Positions 1 to 12,291 are shown, counted from the first letter of the stretch. The stretch is DNA of 64,000 bases from Tetracentron sinense (GCA_015143295.1 CM026562.1:2914001-2978000), one strand, 5' to 3'. Numbers and translations are program-made. Notes: generated from the sequence alone by a model not told the origin.

Positions 1-340
1 TCTCATGGTTATTGTAGAGACATTAACTTTATAGGTGCTAGAATTCTTCATGGTATCAGAGCGGGTTGGTCCAACCCTGCTTTTGTGTTATTAGCTTTGG
101 TCTTTATCTTGTTGAATAGCCCTTCCGAGAGGCGGCACCAAGCCACCCGTCCGGCCTAAATTTGTTTTTCTTTCTTGTTCTTTTAGCTTTTAAGGTAGTG
201 GCAGTCTTGCCCATTCAAGTCTGCATCTAACCTTTTTCTCTCTTTTTGTTCTCATCATAAAGATAGAACCGTCCACCTCTCTCTTCTTTCCTTATGCTGG
301 CCGTTACTATGCTTTCCCTTTTAAGCCCTTGTGTTAGAAA
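1..340 (+). mobile_element. Ty1/Copia LTR end, primer site and leader (fragment)
   Basis: Bases 1-50 look like the 3' end of an LTR, ending in CA at 49-50. They are followed directly at 51-62 by TGGTATCAGAGC, the complement of the 3' end of initiator methionine tRNA used as primer site by most plant Copia elements. Downstream leader sequence has no coding signal. The LTR start lies outside the window and no gag follows in place, so this is a fossil fragment. Confidence 0.75.
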
Positions 341-780
341 ATATTGGCATGCAAAAGCTCTCGAAGGACCGAGTAGTGGAGCACTTGATCAAAGACTATA
401 TTCTGACGTTGGTTTCCATTAGCCAGCTAGCATATCTTCCAATATGGTAAGAATTTGGGTGTAAGATATATCATAGGTGTGACCCAGTCAAGGTGAGGGT
501 AAGGAAGATTCCGAACACCTTCATGTGGATGCCATATGTTCAACTATTATACAGATGAGGACTACTGATTTTCATTGCTATTTCCATTTGCAGTTGCAAC
601 TCTTCTCACTTCGGTCCCTATTCGAAAGAATCTATTATTTCCCCACTTTTATTCTCCATTCATGTTGCCAGCCCATTGCAATCCTTGTTATTGCAATCAG
701 AAACATTGCTAACATACTAGCCGACCAAAGGGGAGCACCAATACACACCACTCTATTACCTCTCTTGAATTCTGGTCCTC

Positions 781-930
781 ATGTTCTCCTTTACAGCTCA
801 CTGCCATATTCTTGGTTTGATATTCTTCATGCCGTTGATTCTCTTGTCGAGCTTGATATGGGTCCTAGTAGGGACAATGTTGTTCGTTGCCATTGCTGGG
901 TTCTTGTTGATGTGCAGCTTTCCTACATTT
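781..930 (+). pseudogene. Hydrophobic oleosin-like segment (fragment)
   Basis: An open stretch from 781 encodes about 50 residues, mostly hydrophobic, with the run PLILLSSLIWVLVGTMLF followed by VAIAGFLLMC. The spacing of prolines and the small-residue/aromatic pattern resembles the central hairpin of oleosin-family lipid-droplet proteins. That family match is from memory and is not proven. No start codon context, upstream exon or downstream amphipathic tail could be joined to it, and the reading runs on into low-complexity sequence. It sits between Copia remains, so it may be a piece of host gene carried or stranded there. It could also be chance. Confidence 0.3.
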
Positions 931-1015
931 GAAGGAAGTATCCAAAAAAAATTGTTGTTGATCTGTGTAAAAAACCAAAGAGAGAGAGAGAGAGAAGAAA
1001 GGCTCTTTTTTTTTT

Positions 1016-1180
1016 GGCCCATAGTGGCCCATATTAGGACCCGTGTCTCCTTTGGTAGGACCAAAGCCAAGATCACTAGGATCCACTTTTCAGGCCCAAA
1101 GAGGCCCTTTTGAAGACCCGTGACCCCTTTGGCAAGACCATAGGCAAGATCACGAATGTCGTATTTGGCCCAAAGAGGCC
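1016..1180. repeat. Two-copy tandem repeat of about 85-100 bp
   Basis: Two imperfect copies share 'ggcccaaagaggccc'-like words followed by 'gacccgtg..cctttggyaagacca' and 'aagatcac'. A poly-GA tract and poly-T tract precede them at about 978-1015. No gene is visible in 341-1420 apart from the hydrophobic segment at 781. Confidence 0.5.
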
Positions 1181-1423
1181 CATTTATTGCCCAAGAGGTA
1201 ATTCGGCCCATTGAGACCTTGATCCTTTGAGGTCCACTCGTTTCATTGACCAATCGCAGTCTAGCTCATTGAAGCTCATATTATTCTCTCTCTATGCAAA
1301 CATTAACAACGGTGACGATTGGCAACTCCCATTTCCAACGATATTGGATTCTGTAACAACATTGGAATGACTAGTAAGCTACCTTACCTGATTGAGTATA
1401 CTCACATATTTTCAAATCTAGAT

Positions 1424-2390
1424 GAGTTTGAGGGGGAGTAATGGAGTATGTGAATGGTTATGATATGCATGAGATGCACCATATCATAACCATCATCACA
1501 ATTGGAAGGATTTGGATTTAGTATGAGATTGAGATTGAGATTTGATTAGGATTTGATTAGCATTAGATTAGGAATGGTGTGATCAACTTCTTGCTTCTAC
1601 AGATTAGTCCTCTCTCAATGGCTTCTTTAACAATATCCACTGTTGCGCATATTAGTTCTATGGTGACAGCGAAGCTCACTGAGAAAAACTATCTCGTTTG
1701 GAAGGACCAGATTCTTCCCATGATTGAGAACATTGATTTACTCAAAAGAACCAAAGCAGCTAATTATCTCGGATGGCACAGAGGAAACAAACCCCACCTA
1801 TACTAGTTGGAGAAGAGATGATCAACTTCTCAAAAGTATGATTTCTAGAACCTTAACATAAGTAATTGGAATTAAGACGACAAGAGAAATATGGATGTGC
1901 CTTGCCGAAACCTTTGCTGGAGCTTCTCAAGAAAGGGAACTTGGATTGATTCGCCAACTACAAACCATCTGTAAAGGTGAGCAAGGTGTTACTGAATATC
2001 TAAAGACTACTAAAGTTATTTGCAATGAACTGTATGCTATGCAAAAACCAGTATCTGATAGAGATAAAGTGTTCTAGACGGTTAATGGGTTGGGACCATG
2101 CTTTGATAGCTTTGCTGATGCTATCATGGATCACTCTCAACCCCCCACGTTTTCCCAACTCTCAGCATCTCTTCTTTCATTGGAACAACGAGATGCAATG
2201 AACAACAGAGCAAAAAATACTACATCTGAATCTCATGTAGATGTTGGGCAATGACAAAAAAAATCATAAAGGGAGTAGAAATTGGAATGCTCAAAAGCGT
2301 CAATCCTTTGACTCTAAAGGGCGTGGGTTCACCCAAGCTAGCCAAAAACATACTGTCACACCCGAATCAAAGAAAGATGGTTCTCCCGGG
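1424..2390 (+). mobile_element. Ty1/Copia fragment with gag (broken)
   Basis: A purine-rich tract (TTTGAGGGGGAGT) at about 1428 looks like a Copia polypurine tract. From about 1620 the sequence encodes pieces of a Copia gag (UBN2-type): KLTEKNYLVWKDQILPMIE near the N terminus and a downstream block with ERELGLIRQLQTICKGEQ (1895-2077). It fades out in a glycine/serine-rich gag tail to about 2390. No protease, integrase or RT follows. The element is a fossil with several breaks, and its ends are undefined. Confidence 0.7.
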
Positions 2391-2419
2391 CCTAGTATAG
2401 CTCTTGTGTGACTTGATGG

Positions 2420-2800
2420 CATAGATGAAGCTTGAACTACTGATGGAGGTTGGAATAAGGAGCCAATAGTTCTAGACAAAGAGACCACTAGTGAGAGTGA
2501 GAAGATGCACCTAGATTTTGGACTGAGCTTGTCTTTTTTATAAGCCCCAAGAAAGGGGAAGCATTTGCATCTAAATGCCTTAAGATGAAGCTTGAACTAT
2601 TGAGGAAGGTTAGAATAAGGAGCCAATAGTGCTTGACAAAGAGACGACTTGTGAAAAAGTGATGTGTAGTTGGATCGAGACATTGATAGCCTTTGTGCAC
2701 TGGACTATATTCAAGGAAGATGCATAAAAAAGATCTTTGACTGAGCTTGTATTTTTCCCAAGAAAGGGGAAGCATTAATCATATCTAAATGCCTTAAGAT
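2420..2800. repeat. Imperfect tandem duplication, ~160-220 bp unit
   Basis: Two head-to-tail copies (about 2420-2583 and 2584-2802) share 'atgaagcttgaact', 'aaggagccaatag', 'gactgagcttgt' and 'aagaaaggggaagcatt', and end in 'aaatgccttaagatgag'. No coding potential is seen. 2800-3006 is unassigned sequence between this repeat and the next LTR. Confidence 0.6.
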
Positions 2801-4689
2801 GAGAATAATTAGGTGGAGACTCGAACATAATCTTACAAGAAGATAGGTTTTCAAGCACCATTGTAGGGAGGCGATCGATATGATAAATCATCATGGAGAA
2901 GAAGGCCTCGAGCTAGAATTGCTTAGATAATCCACTTTGGGTATTTTCTGTTTTAATGATGTGGTGATGTTTCCTCTCCGTTTTCCACTTTATTGAGGGG
3001 TATGAGTGTAGAACCCCGGATCCCTACATCACTATTCCAATGAATAGTGCTTTTGCACTAAGCTGGTTTAAGCCAAGGTCTTCTATGTGACCTTGGTATT
3101 TGATTTATGTAATGGGGATTTTTGTAGGATCCTAAGTATGGTGGTGTTGTGTAATAGTGGGGTGTTCCAAGTATGGGTGTAAAGTACCCTAGTTGAGCTA
3201 TGGATTCAAGCTAAGAGTATGTGAAATATTCTAAGTGTTGGAAATGGGAAAACAGGCAAAAAAACAGGTAACCGGTCGACCGAACAGCAACCGATCGACT
3301 GAACCACTATCGATCGATTCATAGTCCTTACCAGTTGACCGAGGGTCGTATTTTTGTATGGGGATTCTGGGCAGAGAGCTGGTTTTTAACCGGTTAACCG
3401 AACCTCCCTACCGGTTGACTGGTGATGCTAGTTTTGCCTTGTGGCCAACCTACTTTGGCCTCAGGGTGTTTTGGGTGTTTCACCAAGACCCATGAGGTCT
3501 ATAAAGACCCCATTTTCATTGCCTTAGGGTAACACTACCCTAAGAGCTTGCAAAGAAGAGAAAAAGAGAGGGAAAGAGAAGAGAAGAAAGAGAAGAAGGA
3601 AGAGAGTGTTTGGAAATTGGTTTTTGGGTGTTCTATTTGGAATATTTCCAACCCAAGGAGGTGTTCTTCTTGCTTCTCGATGAATTCCAAAGCGTTAGAC
3701 TAAAGGGATTTAGTCTTAGTAAGGTAGATGCACTCTACTCTCTACCTTGTATTACTTCTTTTAAGAAAAGCTATGAAATTCCTATGTTCTTGAATGGTTT
3801 GGATGATTGAGTTGGGTGCAAACTATGTGGTTTGTAAGCTATCATTATTATGAGAACCCTATGATTATGCTCTACATTTTAAAGGTTTTCTAAGCTTACC
3901 ATGATGGTTACATGCCTATTATGCTCACATGTCTCGCATGACTCGATGATTTCTCATACAAACGGATTTATCGACACATTCATAAGATTCCTAAGAACTC
4001 ATAAGCCATAGCTCACAAGCTCATAAGCATTGATAAAGTCAAACATCGGGTTGGTCAAAGATAAGGCATATCCAAGGTGTAATGACTCGTATTAAATTCA
4101 CCGGCTTCATAATCTCATGAGTTAATTCCTAAATAAATGCACATAAAATTATACGTAAATCCTAGGAGAGATTAATGTATTAAAAATCTTGAGTTACAAA
4201 ACTCATTTAAATCACTCGATTTAGTGAATTTATGGAGATAAATTGTACTAAATAAAAGAAGAATAAAAAATAGCAAAAAAGTAAAAAAAAAAAAAAATCG
4301 GCACCAGCGATCGATCGCTGCCGGCGGGCGATCAATCGCCCAAAACACCGTTCGGCGGCGGGCTTGCGCGACTTCGTGGGTTTTGAGTCCTTAGGGCTCC
4401 CAATGTTATAAACACCCCCTTATACTTGTGGGTTAGGGTTTCTAAGACCTTCTAAACCTAAAAGAGATGAAATGGAGAGTTTTTGAGAGATCAAAAAGAG
4501 AGAAACTAAAAGAGTCCAAAGGATTGGTCAGATAAAGGAGAAAAGACGCGTGGAGATCAAGATAAAACTCTATTCGTAAGCGATAGATCATAGGGAGACG
4601 ATCAAGTGAGGTAAATAACAGATTTAGTATTCAATATTTTGAATAGTTAACCTGAATTATGAATAAAAAGGGATGAATCTAGGTAAATA

Positions 4690-5050
4690 TGTAAGAATAT
4701 GTAGGATGTGAAGAACCCTAGTCTACTCTTATATTATTGTTGATGGATTTGTTAAATAGGATGAGAAGAACCATATTTTGATTCCTACATTGTGGTTGAT
4801 GAATGAGTAAAATATGATTTTGAAGAACTAGATCTAGGAATTCAGTTATTAATTTTAATGGTTAAAATAGGATGTGAATAACCTATTTATGATGTTGTTT
4901 AATTATTCTTGATGATTAAAATAGCATGTGAAGAACCAATTTATGATATCATTGTATTATTCATTGATTGCTAAAATAGGATGTGAAGAACTCAGTGATG
5001 ATATTGCTTTATTATCATTGAATCGTTAAGGTAGAATGTGAAGAACTATG
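4690..5050. repeat. Tandem ~60-bp repeat with 'aaaataggatgtgaagaac' core
   Basis: Five to six degenerate copies of an AT-rich unit, each with 'rggatgtgaagaac' followed by 'tttatgatatyrttttattattc'-like sequence. It lies inside the solo LTR, downstream of its TATA box. Confidence 0.6.
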
Positions 5051-5120
5051 TATAATTAATTGTGATTCAATAAGGGTGTTGGGAAAGTTAAATTGAAGTT
5101 TGTGGATTTATGAGGAGAAT

Positions 5121-5530
5121 GGGATGATGGATAAAATTGAATGGAGGATTTAATTGTAGTATTGTATTGACATGTGAGTTTAATTTTATGTTAAAAATGC
5201 ATGAAAATTATTATTGATGAAGAATGTTATAATTAGGATGTTAATCTTAATTAAAATAAAAGGGAGATTTTGATATGTAATTTAACTCGTGATTATTATA
5301 AATATTTAATGACATCTGTAATGGTTTGGGATAATGGATAAAATTGAATGGAGGATTTAATTGTAGTGTTGTATTGACATGTGAGTTTAATTTTATGTTA
5401 AAAATTCATGAAAATTATCATTGATGAAAAATGTTATAATTAGGATGTTAATCTTAATTAAAATAAAAGGGAGATTTTGATATGTAATTTAGCTCGTGAT
5501 TATTATAAATATTTAATGACACATGTAATG
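5121..5530. repeat. Two-copy tandem duplication, ~205 bp
   Basis: Copies at about 5121-5323 and 5327-5530 are nearly identical, beginning 'gataatggataaaattgaat' and ending 'tttaatgacayvtgtaatgg'. The small divergence suggests the duplication is younger than the LTR family itself. Confidence 0.75.
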
Positions 5531-6075
5531 GTTGATTGTTGTATTATAGGAAATATGAAAAGTTGTATATTTTTGTTATATTCTTAATACATGATATACT
5601 TTTGGGTAAACGAACCTCTGATGAAAGTCAAGCTGCCTAGGCCTGGTTAATATAGTGGTATGGGACGCTATGATGAGATGTCCTATGGCCCTTGACGATT
5701 AGTATTAGATGCAATTTAAACAAGAGGTATATCATTGTGCACTCACGAATGAAAAATATGCAAAAATATGAATTAAGAATTAAAGATATTAATGAGAGGT
5801 AAGTAAGACCAAAAGTAAAGTAAGAAAGAAAGACACAAAAGCGATAATGTATGTTGTGTTTTGCACCACCGGATACCCTCAGAAAGGGCGAGATATATGC
5901 CAAAGTAAGTAAGCCGTCGTACCGAAAAATGTACTAAGCCGTCCATACCGGATAATGTACGAAGGGTGGTATCTCGATAAAGTAAAGTATAGTAACCCAT
6001 TTCCTTATACGGTAAAACAGTATTTTAAGTTATTACAAATGCATGTGAATGAGTATTGGTGTGATGATAATGTAT

Positions 6076-6175
6076 GAAATACGAAAAGTAAGAAAAGAAA
6101 GAAAAGTATGAAAGCAAGAAAAGAAAGGAGGAAAAGAAAGAAAAAGAAAGAAAGAAAGAAAGAAAAGAAAGAAAT
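6076..6175. repeat. GAAA-rich microsatellite
   Basis: A run of aaagaaaag and gaaagaaa units. It creates meaningless open frames on the opposite strand. Confidence 0.85.
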
Positions 6176-7205
6176 TGACATAACGTATATGTTTATTTTC
6201 CGCACTCTGATTTTATATGTAAACTGATGTATTAAGTGATGAAATACATGTAAGATGTTATTCTCTATATTGTTTATTATGATCTATTATATACGCGGAG
6301 TAACTCGTTACTTAGCCGATGACTTTTGTTGTCGGCAGGTTCAGATTCAGGTTCAGGTTTTGATAATTGTATGCCTCGACTGTTGGAAGAAGATGAATAC
6401 TTCGGGGAACCGGAAGGTGATTATTCCGAGGAAGAACGAGATCTTGATCGCTGGCCCTACTTTAGAATTTAACTTGTTGTGGTCAAATTTCAGGAAGACT
6501 TTAATTGATCTTATGGATATTTATGTTTAGTTTAGTTTGATGATGATCATGATGGAGGGTTAGTATTTATTTTATTTCAGTTGCAGTCAATGATTATGAA
6601 TGTAGTTGATGTTTTAATTGAAGAAAATTTTAAGTTCAAAATTTAGTATGCTTTTAAAGCTTATTAAATGGAGTAAGGCACGTGCCAAAGATCTCACATT
6701 CTCCCAGGTGGGGTTTTGGGGCGTGACACAAGGATATGTCATATCCAGCTCAAAGTAATCTCATAAGAAATTGGATAAAGCCAACGGGAAGGTTGGTCAA
6801 GGATCTTGGCAACCCACTTCTATTTATTCGATGAAGGGTATTTATATACCCGGCTCTAAGTCTTTTCATGGGTGCTAAGGTCTGGTTGAAAGTTATTCTC
6901 ATAAGGATCTCATAAGTGTATCTCAAAGGATTTAAGTGCTCTAACTCTCTACGGATCGTAAGCTCTAAGGAAATCTAAAAACTCATAAGACTCTCATACG
7001 ACTCATATGGTTTTCGATTTCTTACGAAAACTTATAAGGAAATGGTTTTGAAAATTATGCTTTTAAGGATTTCTACGTCTCTAAGGCTTTGCATGTTCAA
7101 TAATATTATTACATTGTTAGCTAGTAGTTTGTAGGTATTGAGTATTCCATGCTCAGTCGAACTATTAACTTCGGCAGGTCCTGTTTATGAGTATTCCATG
7201 ATTGT

Positions 7206-8224
7206 AAGTTCTTTCAATTAGGGTTGAGAGAGGTTAGAAACAAGTTAGCCAAACTTTTCTTTGAGAGAGAGAGAGATTGTTTGAGAGGTTGAGGAACCAC
7301 TGTATTCTCTTTGCTTTGATTTTAGTAAAGAAGGTGATCTTTCTGTGGATGTAGTTCATATCGGGTGAACCACATATATCTTGTGTATTTTTATTCTCGT
7401 TCAATAGGTAGCTTTTCACCACAAATTGGTATCATAGCATAGGTTGATTCGAAGCAATGACATCGAAAAGTTCCAGTGCCAAGTTCAATGTTGCAAGATT
7501 CGATGGAAAGGGTAACTTCGAATTATGGCAGAGTCAGGTGAATGATCTATTAATTCAACAAGGTTTACACAAAATCCTAAAAGGTAAAGAAAAGAAACCG
7601 GAGTCAATATCTGATGAAGAATAGGAAGATTTGGAATTGAAGGCGGCGAGCACCAATAAGTTAAGCCTATTTAACGATGTTCTCTATCTCATGGTCAATG
7701 AGGATTCAACACCGAAGCTTTGGATGAAGCTTGAGAGCCTATATATGACAAAGTCATTGTCAAAGAGGCTGTTCCTAAAGTAAAAACTTCATACTACTAA
7801 GATGAAGGAAGGTGGGGATCTCATTGAGCACATAAATGCACTCAATAGAGTAGTTAATGAACTGACAAGCATTGATGAAAAGGTCAGTGATGAAGATCAC
7901 GCCCTACAACTTCTCTTTTCACTTTCGCCCTCTTATGAGCAACTCGTTACAACCCTACTATATGGCAATGATTCCATAGAGTTAAAAGACAGAGTAGCAA
8001 CCCTACTCTCAAATGATTTGAAAAAAAAAATTAGGAAAAAGAAAATACTCAGGTTGAGGGTCTGTTTGTTAGAGGAAGAGGAAAGGAAAGGGGAAAAGAT
8101 AAAGAACAAAAAAGAGGAAGGTCGAAGTCAAAGTTTGGGAGGACTCGACCCCAATGTCACCATTGCAAGAAATATGGTCACATTAAGAAAGATTGCAAAA
8201 TCCTAGAGAAAGAGCAAGTGAAAG
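7206..8224 (+). mobile_element. Ty1/Copia 5' fragment: LTR end, primer site and gag (broken)
   Basis: 7206-7424 matches the R/U5 part of the Copia LTR at 48548-48919, sharing 'attagggttgagagaggtt' and 'ttctcgttcaatagg', so both belong to one family. A methionine-tRNA type primer site, tggtatcatagc, follows at 7427. Gag starts near 7457 (MTSKSSSAKFNVARFDGKG) and continues through a UBN2-type core with DLIEHINALNRVVNEL to a CCHC knuckle (CHHCKKYGHIKKDC) at about 8158-8200. It ends abruptly at the Ogre/Tat junction near 8225. Protease to RNase H are absent and gag has a few breaks. Confidence 0.85.
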
Positions 8225-10170
8225 AACCAGTGTCTTTTTAGACACCATTCTGGGAGTTCAATATCTTCAGATTGATCTAGCCAATCCTGAAATGTCCGGT
8301 GTCTTTTTAGATTACAGGCTACCACTGGTCTTGGCATATCCAGCCATGAAGGGTTTTCATTTGGGATAGCAAAAATGACATAGCATGAAAAGATATTAGA
8401 TTTGTCTCCCGAATCTGTTGACTGAAGGCTATCATAATCACAGTCAGAGCAGAAGCCTGGCGGGATAAAATCCATCAAGGTGATTGCCATCAATGGCTTT
8501 TATTCCACAGGAGCATCTTGGATAGATCCATTTTTCTTGGCTTTCCTCGCTCTTTCTTTCTTCTTCTTTTTCTTAGCCTTGGCTATGTGTTTCCCTTCCT
8601 TTCTTAGGGCTTGAGCTTGCCTTGTAGCCTGAGCTTGCTTTCTAGCATCAGCATTTTGAGATAACTGCTTCTTCTTCCTGGCTCATTTGCTTTTAATGAG
8701 AGTCCAGTCTTCTTCGTCTGACGGTTTGTCATCAGGAAGCTTGCCGCTCGAAGATGCTTCATTTTCATCAACTGGCTCTGAAGCCACCACCGTATTGGAC
8801 GTAGCTGCCTGCTGGAGATCATCAATGACAATTTCTTTATTGTCTAAGAGCCATTGGATGATGTCGTTCAGTACAAAGCAATCACATATCTTGTGACTGA
8901 TCATATGATGATAAGGACAATATTTGAGATCATTCTTCATCCCGATCTCTTGAGGTCTCTGGCTTTCTGGGAGAGTGATGGGTTTATTGGCAAGGTGATC
9001 TTCAAATAGATCTTTAACAATGTCTTCCGAGAATGAATATGCTTTATTTATCATTTCTTTCATAGTGATCTTCTTTGGGGCTACTTTTTATCTTACCATT
9101 GTGGCCTTTTAGCTCTACCTTGAGCTGGTTTAGTACCAACCTTAATTGGTGCTTTACCATTGCTTGTTCGGCTTGTTGATCTACCGGTACTTAGTGCTGG
9201 TTGCACAGTCTTTTTGGCTTCAACTACTTGCGGCTGTTGAGGATTCAAGACGATCAGTGCCTCTACCTCGCCTTCTCTTTCCTATATGGCTCTTCATGTT
9301 ATGTGCTTTTGTGCACAAGGCTTGAGAACTAGTAAAGGTTTGATTCATGAGGGCAGTAGAAAGATCGTACCTGAAGTTGTTGAGGCACATCCGGATGAGT
9401 TCCAATTGGGTGAACTTTTGAGGGTAGGAGAAGGTTAATGCTCTCCATCGGGCAATGAACTCTGTTACGGTCTCATTGTTCCTTTTCCTGGTTTCAATCA
9501 ATTATGGAACACCTACTCTTCTTTGGGTGTTGTAGAATTGTATGTTGAATTCAGTCACCATCGTACTCCAATCAGGGATCGAAACTTCGGGGAGGTTGGC
9601 ATTCCATGTGAAAGCAACACCCTTGAGAGATTGCACAAAGAGTTGGAGGCAAAGAGCTCCGGTCTTGGATGCTAATCCGCATCTTGAGAGGAAGTGAGGC
9701 AAATGTTGTCTCGGATATCCAGTTTCATCGAACATCTTGAATGTCGGTTGGATGAAGCCTGACGAGAACGAAACCACATCCATAATAGCTAGATAAAGCT
9801 TCACAATCATCCGAACATCCTCTTCCTTCTCTTTGGCCTGTCACATTTGATTACGGATGGTCTCTTCAATTGCAGCCAGAAGAGACGGTGACACCCCTCC
9901 TATGAGGGTGGCCTGATTTGGAATGGGATTTTCTCCGGGCATCCTTGGATGATTTGAAGATGTAGGGGTTGTGCCTTGATTACTGGTATCTCCTTGATAC
10001 GGGAAGCGGGGTCTAGGCATCGATGCAGATTTGAGAGTTGACAATTGAGTAGCCAACTCTTGCATTTGAGACATCATAGCTGTGATCTGATCATCCTTGT
10101 ATCAGAGTTGAGCCTGTAAAGCTGTTGTTTGATCATTTGGTGGAGGTATCGAAGTTGAAGGGCTATTCCC

Positions 10171-11040
10171 TTAACTTGCATTCCCATCCAAATTCGTCAT
10201 CATGATCGCTACCGGTCGTTCTGATATTGGTTCCTGTAGTCGGAACAAATTTATAAATTCTTCTTCTGTAAAATAGGCACTGGGCATCCCGTATAAAGGG
10301 TTTGATGCACTGAAAACCTGTCGAGGAATCCCCTGCACAACTTCTGGCCTGATTGATTGAGGAACTGGTTCATTAGAACCATAATCTTCGGCTGGTGGAG
10401 TTTCTTCCAATTTTCTTGGAGAGCTTACCGGGGTCACTTCTTGTTCTAACCCTTCTTGGTATCCATCGACATTAGGTTTTAAAGCTGATTGAACTAGGTC
10501 TTGGGCTTTTTCTTTGCCTCTGGCCTGATTCTTAAGGCTCCTTTTTCGTCTCGGGATTACTGGACCAGGAGTGACTATTCTGACAGCTCGTGAGGATTCA
10601 GTCTCGTCCAAAGCGGCTAAAATAGCGGCGATTGAACTCTGAGAATCCTGCCTTGCTAATAAGTTCTGCTCAGGCATTGTCCCAATTCCTTGGAATAATG
10701 GGGTTGTATACTCTTCCGGAGCTGGGTTGAGTCTAGTGCCGATCACATTCACAGAAACTTTTTCATAACCAGCATATGATGCTCCGGTGTTTGATCTCCC
10801 CCAAGTAGGGTGAACAGGCGTAGAAGGATCAGTCTTCCGTCTCTGGTGAACAAAACGGATTTTGTTTGAGGCACCAGTCGACCTTCTTGACTTCTGATTC
10901 CTGAACCTTCTTGGCCTCGACAGATAATTATACACCTTATTTGGCGGAGCAGAAGGGTACTTCCGATTTCTGAGTTGAAGGATTTCCTCAGGAGTCTTCT
11001 TCCTGGCCATTTCAAAAGCGGAAGTGCTTTTATTCAGCAC
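10171..11040 (-). CDS. Ogre/Tat ORF1 segment (289 codons open, fossil)
   Basis: This is the longest open part of the minus-strand element's pre-gag region. It is a basic, proline- and serine-rich product containing EMARKKTPEEILQLRNRKYP near its start and IAAILAALDETESSRAVRIV in the middle. It ends just before gag, with MMTNLDGNAS at its C terminus. It has no enzyme motif or membrane segment that I recognise. ORF1 proteins of this element group have no agreed function. It is part of a fossil element and not a host gene. Confidence 0.55.
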   Translation of the reverse strand: MLNKSTSAFEMARKKTPEEILQLRNRKYPSAPPNKVYNYLSRPRRFRNQKSRRSTGASNKIRFVHQRRKTDPSTPVHPTWGRSNTGASYAGYEKVSVNVIGTRLNPAPEEYTTPLFQGIGTMPEQNLLARQDSQSSIAAILAALDETESSRAVRIVTPGPVIPRRKRSLKNQARGKEKAQDLVQSALKPNVDGYQEGLEQEVTPVSSPRKLEETPPAEDYGSNEPVPQSIRPEVVQGIPRQVFSASNPLYGMPSAYFTEEEFINLFRLQEPISERPVAIMMTNLDGNAS

Positions 11041-11604
11041 CTTAACCCTAAGGTCATATGGTGCTGCTGTTATTCTTTTTGGTTCAGCGCTTACCTTGCC
11101 CCAGAATAGGCTTACATCTTTGGATGGAGGTTACTGGTGTTGATGACGGACTGATGTCATCATTAATATGAATGTTGCAAGGTTAGTGCCTTGGAAAGCA
11201 TTCGGACCCAGTCTGTACAGCAAGTTCCTGTTTGTCTGTTCTGGATTCGAAGTATTTCTTGCATTGGCAGCTGGATGATCTTGATCACGGCTGTTAATGC
11301 CCCTTGTATCATCATCAGATGATGAATCCGATCCTAAGAATACCCTTCTCATCGTATAATGCCAACTGTTCTCTTTCTTAGAAAGGGAACTATCCTTGAA
11401 TAACAGAATGCCTATCTGTGGATCTCCCTCCCTTGTAGGGGACCTCTGTCTGTGGAACATTTTCACAGATTTTCTTGGATTTTTACTTGTAGAGGGGGCA
11501 TAATTCTGATCCTCAGACTGGTTTAAACCTTTTATTCGGGTGGTTTGGCTTTCAGTCCACGAACCAGGTTGGGCCTGTCCACAGATGATCTTGATCTTCC
11601 ATCT

Positions 11605-11815
11605 GTGAACGGTCTTGAATTTCTGTCTGTGGACAGTACTAGGATTCTGTCCGTGGACAGAGCTGGAATTCTATCCGTGGACAGAGTTGGAATTTTGTCC
11701 GTGGATGGAGCTGCTCTTTTGTCCGTGGACGGAGCTGGTCTTCGGTCCGTGGACGGAGCTGCTCTTCTATCCGTGGATGCTGGATCTCCCATCAGTGGAC
11801 GGTCTGGATTGTCTG
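11605..11815 (-). repeat. 24-bp coding minisatellite (8-residue repeat)
   Basis: Eight to nine head-to-tail copies of a 24-bp unit, plus-strand form 'tctgtccgtggacagagctg' and so on. On the element's coding strand it gives 8-residue units such as STDRRPAP, STDKRAAP, STDRIPAL and STDRILVL. It is part of the Ogre/Tat ORF1 region. The unit is a multiple of three and stop-free in several frames. Confidence 0.85.
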
Positions 11816-12291
11816 TCCGTGGATGATCTTGAACTTCTGTCTGTGGACAGTCTTTGGTTCTCCTCCGTGGGATCATTTGGATCTTGGTCCGTTGAATTTG
11901 TCCGTGGACGTTTCTTGTTCACGGATGAATGCCCTAAGGCATCTTCCTCAATTAATTTGCATTTTTTAAAGTTATTTGAGGGATTGTTCATTAAGTCCTT
12001 TAAGCCCTTGGCCTTGGCCTTTTGTCCTGGTAAAATTTGGGCAGTATCTCCCCCTCCTGGAAAATTTTTTAATTGGGGAGCTCCAACAGTCAACTTGGAC
12101 TGAGGGGGCTTATATCTAACTAGTCCTATGGTCGGCCTTAGCGATTGTGGCGTTTCTATTACAGACTGTTGGGATTTGTGACGACTTATTAGGCCTGGCC
12201 CAATGTTTGACATAGGTCTGCCTTTTAGGCTGACTTGTCGCAGAGTGGTAGAACCACCCTGCAGTGTGTGTACCCGGTTGGGTACATCCTC

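Larger units (their letters stand above)
4078..6728 (+). mobile_element. Solo LTR, Ty3/Gypsy (2651 bp) with exact target duplication
   Basis: It begins TGTAATGACTCG and ends GGGGCGTGACA. Both sides carry the 5-bp duplication CAAGG (4073-4077 and 6729-6733). No coding sequence lies inside, so it is a solo LTR. Features are a GCGATCGATCGC-type palindrome cluster (4304-4345), a TATA box at 4406-4413, AGAGA-rich leader, ~60-bp repeats (about 4690-5050) and a ~205-bp tandem duplication (5121-5530). The insertion lies inside a larger, older LTR. Assignment to a Tekay/Del-like lineage is an inference from the long LTR and its ends. Confidence 0.85.
3007..7200 (+). mobile_element. Ty3/Gypsy LTR, split by a later LTR and 3'-truncated
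   Basis: It starts TGTAGAACCCCGG at 3007. It has a TATA box (ctataaag, 3499-3506), a purine-rich leader and, upstream of the TATA, a cluster of self-complementary ACCGGTCGACCG-like words (3274-3415). It is interrupted at 4078-6728. The far part (6734-7200) shares 'gagtattccatgctcag' with the minus-strand solo LTR at 30840-34235, whose start also matches, so the two are one family. It stops near 7200 at a Copia junction, before the expected LTR end. Confidence 0.65.

Noticed and set aside
525-932. 135-codon frame overlapping the hydrophobic segment
   Set aside because: Different frame from the oleosin-like stretch, no recognisable motif. Probably chance.
6005-6205. Minus-strand frame rich in Phe/Leu/Ser
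   Set aside because: Translation of a GAAA microsatellite.
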